From Gemmatimonadota bacterium (GTDB lineage Bacteria > Gemmatimonadota > Gemmatimonadetes > Gemmatimonadales > GWC2-71-9): a stretch of DNA of 9,839 nt. The stretch is from contig JAOUIC010000030.1 of assembly GCA_029884275.1 (NCBI GenBank), positions 1 to 9,839 of the forward strand. The letters are read 5' to 3'. The translations under genes were made by a program, and so were the position numbers. Below the pieces are notes generated by a model that saw only the letters and a program-made list of their open reading frames with translations, was not told the DNA's origin and made no database searches. Shown here piece after piece: positions 6,338 through 9,839 of this stretch. The stretch's first letter is position 1; each line of letters begins with the position of its first letter.

Positions 6338-7410
6338 GAGAGGGCGCGGGAGGCGAGGTAGGCGTTTCGCGCTGTGACCACCGCGTCCACCAGGGGTGTC
6401 GGGTCAAACCGGACCGGGTCCACCGCGGGCAAGCCGGTTTCCTTCGATGCCGCCTCGCAGGCGGCCCGAGCCGCCGGCTCGGTCATGTCGAAGGTGTTGA
6501 GGGCGACGCCAATGGTCCGGGTGGGGTGAACGAATCCGGCCACGGTCTCGTACAGTCGGACGTACTCGCTCAGGGGCGGGATCTTGAGCCATGACGCCTT
6601 GCGGTAGTCACCGATGAATTCCCGGGTCGCCTGGTGGCACAGGATCAGGGCATCGGGACACGACCCGTGCAGCAGGCCGCAGGTGACACCCGAGTAGCCG
6701 GGGTGGTTCAGGCTCCCCTGCCCTTCCACCAGCACGATGTCGGCGCCTTTGCTTCCCTCAAGCACCAGCCATTCCGCCGCGCCGCCGATGAAGTCCGCCA
6801 CCACGGCATCCACCGCGATCCCCCAGCCTTCGATCATGATGCCCGTCTGGCCGGTGGCGACGAACCGGGTCCTGAGTCCGCGCTCGTTCAGGAGCCGGGT
6901 GATCTGCAGCTGAGCCGTCATCTTTCCCACGTTGCAGTCGGTCCCGACGGTGAGGATGACGAATGGCTCGACTTCCTTGGCCTTTCCGGACGAGACCGGC
7001 AGGTCGGCCGGTGCTCGCCGAAGGTCGTGGATCGCGACCCCGCGCTCCCGCGCCCGCGCCGCCAGCGCCGGGTCGTCGGCCAGGAAGGTGTGGAGCCCGC
7101 TCCACAGGCTGCACCCGGCGTCGATGGCCTCGAGCAGCCAGGCCCGCCACTCCTCCGGCATCCGCCCACCCATCGGGGCGATGCCGATCAGGATGGCGTC
7201 CGGCTTGAAGGCGAGTCCCTCGCGCATGGTCGCCACCACCGGGGTGGAGCCCCCGAAGCCGAGGACGTCCTGGATCGTCCGGCCGGCGTGGACGCGGTCG
7301 AGGACCCCCACAATCCGGTCGGGGAGGTAGCGGATGACGGAATTGGCGGTCTTCGATGTGAGCGGGCCGAACTCGCCGTCGGCGAGAATGAGGTACCGGG
7401 TGCCGTGCAT
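6334..7410 (-). CDS. DUF1611 family P-loop protein, DgcN-like (possible D-glutamate N-acetyltransferase)
   Basis: The 358-residue product has the DUF1611 layout: an N-terminal Rossmann-like domain (YLILADGEFG at 6-15, KTANSVIRY at 20-28), then a dethiobiotin-synthetase-like P-loop domain with GTDCNVGKMT (156-165), TGQTGIMIEG (187-195) and VEGQGSLNHP (228-237). Members called DgcN have been reported to N-acetylate D-glutamate, often beside an enolase-superfamily racemase (from memory). No such partner lies in this window, so the substrate here is uncertain. The ATG at 7410 matches the usual family start but has no clear Shine-Dalgarno site (only CACCTC precedes it), so translation may be weak or leaderless. 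The open frame runs further upstream to 8109, but that part is antisense-like sequence across pspA. A 91-nt gap with a hairpin separates it from pspA, so it may have its own promoter. Its stop codon lies inside the palindrome at 6311-6337. Confidence 0.88.
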   Translation of the reverse strand: MHGTRYLILADGEFGPLTSKTANSVIRYLPDRIVGVLDRVHAGRTIQDVLGFGGSTPVVATMREGLAFKPDAILIGIAPMGGRMPEEWRAWLLEAIDAGCSLWSGLHTFLADDPALAARARERGVAIHDLRRAPADLPVSSGKAKEVEPFVILTVGTDCNVGKMTAQLQITRLLNERGLRTRFVATGQTGIMIEGWGIAVDAVVADFIGGAAEWLVLEGSKGADIVLVEGQGSLNHPGYSGVTCGLLHGSCPDALILCHQATREFIGDYRKASWLKIPPLSEYVRLYETVAGFVHPTRTIGVALNTFDMTEPAARAACEAASKETGLPAVDPVRFDPTPLVDAVVTARNAYLASRALS

Positions 7411-7457
7411 GAGGTGAAGTCTGGCGAGCGGGGGTTGAAGATGGCCCTGATAACGGA

Positions 7458-7490
7458 GCGGCGGGAAAGCTAACCAGACCTTCCCGCCGC
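7458..7490 (-). terminator. Perfect 10-bp hairpin between pspA-like and DUF1611 genes
   Basis: GCGGCGGGAA (7458-7467) and TTCCCGCCGC (7481-7490) are exact complements around a 13-nt loop. The hairpin begins 12 nt beyond the pspA stop, where a terminator or 3' stabiliser of the minus-strand operon would be expected. No T-rich run follows on the minus strand, so it would be a non-canonical terminator at best. Its sequence is unrelated to the other two palindromes. Confidence 0.55.
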
Positions 7491-7501
7491 CGCACCTGCG
7501 G

Positions 7502-8266
7502 TCACTTCTTCTCGTCTTCCTCCTCGACGACCTCGGCCTCCAGCGTCTCGCCGCCCTTGCCAAGTTGCTTGGCGGCTTCCCCGCCGCCGGCGCCAAGCAG
7601 GCCCATGCGTGACTTGAGCTCGAGCAGCTGCTGATCGGAGCTGCCCTTGTACTCCAGCTGCTGGAACTGCTGGGCCAGGGTGTCGCCCTCGAACTCGTTC
7701 TGCAGCTCGGCCGCGGCGATGGCCCGGCGCTCCTGCTGCTCGATCTTCTCCGACATCCGCTCGAACGACTCGAACGCCGACTTGTCCGACATGCCGGACA
7801 TGGTCTCCTGGATGCGCTGCTGCGCCTCGGCGCGGCGGGCCCGGGCCACCAGGATGTTCTTCTTGCGCTTGGCCTCCTCGATCTTGTCGTTGAGCTGGCG
7901 CAGCGAACCCTTGAGGGTCTCGGTCTCGGCTTTGTGCTTGACCCAGGTTTCGTGCAGCTGCTGGGCGCCCTGCATCGCCTCGTTGTAGCGGGTGAGGGCC
8001 TGCTTGGCGAGGTCGTCGCGACCCTCCTGCACCGCGAGCATGGCCCGGCGCTCCCAGTCCTGGGCCTGCTTGCGCATCGCCTCGGCGTCGGCCTGGAGCT
8101 TCTTCTCATCGGCGATGGCGGACGCGACCTGCTGCTTCGCCTTGGCCAGCTGGCCCTTCATGTCGGAGATCAGCTGGTTGAGCATCTTCTCCGGATTCTC
8201 GGCCCGCGAGATCAGGTCGTTGATGTTCGACCGGATCATCGTCGACAGGCGGTCAAAGATCCCCAT
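7502..8266 (-). CDS. pspA: PspA/IM30 (Vipp1) family membrane-stress protein
   Basis: PspA-family proteins are bacterial ESCRT-III relatives that polymerise on the inner membrane and protect it under envelope stress. The 254-residue product starts with the typical amphipathic helix and first hairpin (GIFDRLSTMIRSNINDL, then AENPEKMLNQLISDM) and continues as almost unbroken coiled coil to about residue 215. The end is a glycine-rich linker and an acidic, lysine-tipped tail (EVVEEEDEKK), making it longer than E. coli PspA (about 222 residues). The ATG at 8266 has GGGAG 8 nt upstream (8275-8279), inside the last codons of the YbjN-like gene, whose stop is only 5 nt away, so the two are translationally coupled. 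No pspF, pspB or pspC homologue is recognisable, so control differs from the enterobacterial system. PspA and Vipp1 cannot be told apart here. Confidence 0.93.
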   Translation of the reverse strand: MGIFDRLSTMIRSNINDLISRAENPEKMLNQLISDMKGQLAKAKQQVASAIADEKKLQADAEAMRKQAQDWERRAMLAVQEGRDDLAKQALTRYNEAMQGAQQLHETWVKHKAETETLKGSLRQLNDKIEEAKRKKNILVARARRAEAQQRIQETMSGMSDKSAFESFERMSEKIEQQERRAIAAAELQNEFEGDTLAQQFQQLEYKGSSDQQLLELKSRMGLLGAGGGEAAKQLGKGGETLEAEVVEEEDEKK

Positions 8267-8271
8267 GCGGC

Positions 8272-8664
8272 TTACTCCCGGTACGGCGCGAGGGCGCCGA
8301 GGTGCGTGGCCAGGGCGAGCGTCAGAGAGTCGAAGCTCGCTTCGAATTCGTTGAAATCCAGGTTCTCCAGTTCCAGCGTGTCGACCAGCACCACGCGCTC
8401 ACCCTCCAGTCCGTAGGCGCCGTGGACCAGGTCACGGGCGTTGTAGCCGAGCAGGTCGCGGCAGAGCCTGGCCTGCCGGGTCATGTCTGCCGGCAGCGGC
8501 ATGACGGTCACCCGGAGAATCACCACCGGCGGCGCGTAATGCACGATCACTTCGGCGCCGGAGGTCGTCCGGACCAGCCAGATCCCAGGTTCGGCTTCAC
8601 GGACCTCCGCCGTGCCGCTGTCCAGCCGCTCGAGGAAACCCTCGATGTCTTCCTTTCCCCTCAT
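8272..8664 (-). CDS. YbjN / type III secretion chaperone-like small protein
   Basis: A soluble 130-residue protein with no signal peptide or membrane segment. The pattern of a starting helix (EDIEGFLERLD), alternating strands (IWLVRTTSGAEVIVHYAPP, VVILRVTVMPLP), a helix (ARLCRDLLGYNARDL) and a strand pair (GAYGLEGERVVLVDTLEL) followed by a last helix is that of the YbjN/CesT alpha-beta fold. This is recognition of a fold pattern, not of a specific family. The ATG at 8664 has a G-rich run 4 nt upstream; the open frame continues further but becomes a shadow of the neighbouring gene. Only 5 nt separate its stop from the pspA start, which suggests its product works with PspA, perhaps as an adaptor or chaperone. 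The 64 nt upstream show no convincing promoter. Confidence 0.8.
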   Translation of the reverse strand: MRGKEDIEGFLERLDSGTAEVREAEPGIWLVRTTSGAEVIVHYAPPVVILRVTVMPLPADMTRQARLCRDLLGYNARDLVHGAYGLEGERVVLVDTLELENLDFNEFEASFDSLTLALATHLGALAPYRE

Positions 8665-8728
8665 CGATCCCCCCGTTCTAGCCGAGGTGAAGAATCTACC
8701 ATCCAGAACCGGGATTCCGCCTGCCGCG

Positions 8729-9094
8729 TCAGAGGCCTGTCTGCCCCTGGGGTAAGCGCGCCCGCTCGGACTCGCGCGCCAGCATCCGTTCGGCGAAGTC
8801 GAGCCGCTCTTCCAGCTCCAGCACTCGGCCCTGACCCGCCTCGAGTTCGGCCAGCCTGTCCTCCAACTCTTCGATCCGCCGACTGGCCTCGGGCTCTTCA
8901 CCGCCCTCCGCCTGGTGGCGGAGTGCCCGGGCTCGGCGCAGGGCCAGGACGACGAAGGATACGGCGAAGACCAGCCCCACCCCGACCTCTTCCTGTGGGA
9001 CGGTCCATTCCGCGAAGGCAACCGCGAGCGCAATCGTCACCCCGGCATGGATCACCAAATCCAGAAGGTCGAGCCCGACGTACCGCTTGATCAT
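8729..9094 (-). CDS. Membrane-anchored coiled-coil protein, tandem paralogue 1 (nearest pspA)
   Basis: The function of this 121-residue protein is unknown. Two hydrophobic segments (about 11-30 and 38-53) form a membrane hairpin, followed by a basic stretch (RRARALRH) that should be cytoplasmic. A charged coiled coil (72-106) comes next, ending in LELEERLDFAERMLA (92-106). That end motif recurs in the next three genes upstream. The ATG at 9094 overlaps the stop of the preceding gene as ATGA, with a G-run about 8 nt upstream inside that gene. It is the only one of the complete paralogues with two membrane segments. One or more helices plus a cytoplasmic coiled coil recalls PspB of the phage-shock system in architecture; homology is not shown. 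Confidence 0.85.
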   Translation of the reverse strand: MIKRYVGLDLLDLVIHAGVTIALAVAFAEWTVPQEEVGVGLVFAVSFVVLALRRARALRHQAEGGEEPEASRRIEELEDRLAELEAGQGRVLELEERLDFAERMLARESERARLPQGQTGL

Positions 9095-9384
9095 CGGTCC
9101 GGCCCCCCGGGAAGACGTGGCGCATCACGCTGCTGGGCCAGCATCCGCTCCGCAAACTCCAGCCGTTCCTCGAGCTCGACGAGGCGGGCCCGGGTCACCT
9201 CGCCCTCTTCGACCCGAACGCGAAGGTCCTCGACCTGGTCGGCCAGCGCGTCCACCTCGCCACTGCGCCGCGACTCCACCCGCCTGGCGAACGCCGAGGT
9301 GAAGGTGACGGCGGCGTAGGTGAGGCTGCCCGCGAGTCCAAGCGATAGGAAGATCCCGAGGACCTTCAGGACATCGGAGTCCAT
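9091..9384 (-). CDS. Membrane-anchored coiled-coil protein, tandem paralogue 2
   Basis: The function of this 97-residue protein is unknown. A single hydrophobic segment (about 7-30, rich in Leu, Gly and Ala) is followed by a basic patch (ARRVESRR, 33-40). A coiled coil follows with a regular hydrophobic repeat (about 44-83), ending in LEERLEFAERMLA (71-83) and a short polar tail. The basic patch places the coiled coil in the cytoplasm. The ATG at 9384 overlaps the preceding stop as ATGA and has a strong purine run (GGGGGAGGG) just upstream, so the start is well supported. The stop overlaps the next gene's start in the same way. At 97 residues with one helix it is the closest of the set to PspB in size and layout. 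Confidence 0.85.
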   Translation of the reverse strand: MDSDVLKVLGIFLSLGLAGSLTYAAVTFTSAFARRVESRRSGEVDALADQVEDLRVRVEEGEVTRARLVELEERLEFAERMLAQQRDAPRLPGGPDR

Positions 9385-9758
9385 CAGCCCTCCCCCGGCT
9401 TCAGCCGTTCACCACCCCGGTGCTGCGCCAGCATCCGCTCGGCAAAGTCCAGCCGCTCCTCGAGGTCGGCGACGCGGAACTGCAGACCCTCCATCTCGCC
9501 CAGCCGCGCGCGGAGCTCTTCGACCTCCCCCTTGAGCGCGGGATCGGCGGCCTGAGTGCGGCCCTCGATCCGGCGGGCGATGGCCCGCATGAGGGGGTAC
9601 AGCACCAGGGCGCAGGCCGCGAAGAACGCCAGCGCGATCATGGCGACCACCTCCGGCGGCAGGACCATCCAGGGCGGCATCATCGGCGGTACCGGCAAAT
9701 CCGGCATCGGCGGAACCGGCGGAATCTCCTGCACCACGACACCTGGTCCCTGGATCAT
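9384..9758 (-). CDS. Membrane-anchored coiled-coil protein, tandem paralogue 3, with Pro/Met-rich N-terminus
   Basis: The function of this 124-residue protein is unknown. Residues 12-35 are unusually rich in proline and methionine (PPVPPMP, PVPPMMPPW). One membrane segment follows (about 36-56), then a basic patch (RAIARRIEGR, 58-67), a coiled coil (about 76-111) and the shared LEERLDFAERMLA motif at 99-111. The charge pattern puts the Pro/Met segment outside the cytoplasm and the coiled coil inside. The ATG at 9758 overlaps the stop of the upstream gene as ATGA, with GAGG a few bases before it. The outer segment distinguishes it from its neighbours and could bind a partner or a metal; that is speculation. 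Confidence 0.85.
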   Translation of the reverse strand: MIQGPGVVVQEIPPVPPMPDLPVPPMMPPWMVLPPEVVAMIALAFFAACALVLYPLMRAIARRIEGRTQAADPALKGEVEELRARLGEMEGLQFRVADLEERLDFAERMLAQHRGGERLKPGEG

Positions 9759-9839
9759 GCATCCTCACTTGCCGCCGCGGCCTGATCCCGGCCGGCGGCG
9801 AGCAGCCGCTCGGCGAAATCGAGACGCTCGTGCAGTTCG
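9755..9839 (-). CDS. Tandem paralogue 4, C-terminal fragment cut off by the window
   Basis: Only the last 27 codons are visible, too short to stand as a separate long open frame. They encode ELHERLDFAERLLA followed by a polar, alanine-rich tail ending SEDA, so the fragment carries the end motif shared by the three genes downstream. Its TGA overlaps the next ATG as ATGA. The membrane anchor expected upstream is outside the window. Confidence 0.75.
   Translation of the reverse strand, partial: ELHERLDFAERLLAAGRDQAAAASEDA

Larger units (their letters stand above)
8777..9835 (-). repeat. Four coding copies of a 39-bp motif (LEERLDFAERMLA)
   Basis: The motif is encoded at 9797-9835, 9426-9464, 9136-9174 and 8777-8815, once at the end of each tandem paralogue. 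The protein sequences differ at only a few positions (D or E before the Phe; Met or Leu near the end; LHERL in the fourth). The DNA is also clearly similar, while membrane segments and linkers differ, showing duplication with selection on this end. Confidence 0.85.

Noticed and set aside
6634..7473. Plus-strand open frame of 279 codons opposite DUF1611
   Set aside because: Its low-complexity composition and lack of motifs contrast with the clear family motifs of the minus-strand gene.
7411..8109. N-terminal extension of the DUF1611 frame by 233 codons
   Set aside because: The extension runs across pspA in another frame and is Ser/Arg/Pro-rich. DUF1611 homology begins at the ATG at 7410.
8665..8728. 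Possible internal promoter before the YbjN-like gene
   Set aside because: TAGATT could pass for a -10 box on the minus strand, but nothing resembling a -35 box lies at the proper distance and no -24/-12 motif is present.
8302..9090. Plus-strand open frame of 262 codons opposite the YbjN-like gene and paralogue 1
   Set aside because: It crosses two supported minus-strand genes and the gap between them, with Arg/Pro-rich sequence and no recognisable domain.

Overview
The window is high-GC bacterial DNA, densely coded, with two modules that converge near position 6300. The gene content resembles the phylum Gemmatimonadota: a clade II nitrous oxide reductase cluster with its own small cytochrome c, plus small membrane coiled-coil proteins and a PspA homologue. 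That assignment is an inference; no rRNA or other marker gene is present.

Left module (1-6295, plus strand) is a nitrous oxide respiration (nos) cluster. In order it has the 3' part of a monohaem cytochrome c gene, nosZ, an unassigned four-helix membrane protein in the position of clade II accessory genes such as nosB, then nosL, nosD, nosF and nosY. NosZ carries all seven CuZ histidines and a complete CuA site of the clade II type (CTDFC-x3-H-x2-M). From nosL to nosY every junction overlaps (1, 4 and 4 nt), so this part is almost certainly one translationally coupled unit. The cytochrome probably feeds electrons to NosZ. NosL presumably hands copper to the NosDFY ABC machine, which matures the copper centres. 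nosR, nosX and the nosG/H/C genes are not in the window. The cluster promoter must lie upstream of position 1.

Right module (6334-9839, minus strand) reads right to left. It starts with at least four tandem paralogues, small proteins with a membrane anchor and a coiled coil ending in an LEERLDFAERMLA-type motif, joined by 4-nt ATGA overlaps. A YbjN/CesT-like protein follows, then a PspA/Vipp1-family protein. The last gene, behind a hairpin, is a DUF1611 (DgcN-like) P-loop protein. The paralogues plus the YbjN-like protein and PspA look like an uncharacterised envelope-stress operon.

Two non-coding palindromes, 2408-2434 and 6311-6337, share an identical layout with a compensating change of their four central base pairs. 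They look like two copies of a REP-like element. The second sits between the convergent nosY and DUF1611 genes and supplies the DUF1611 stop codon. A third, unrelated hairpin at 7458-7490 separates pspA from DUF1611. No tRNA, rRNA, CRISPR array, transposase or phage gene was seen, and no gap between genes exceeds about 100 bases.
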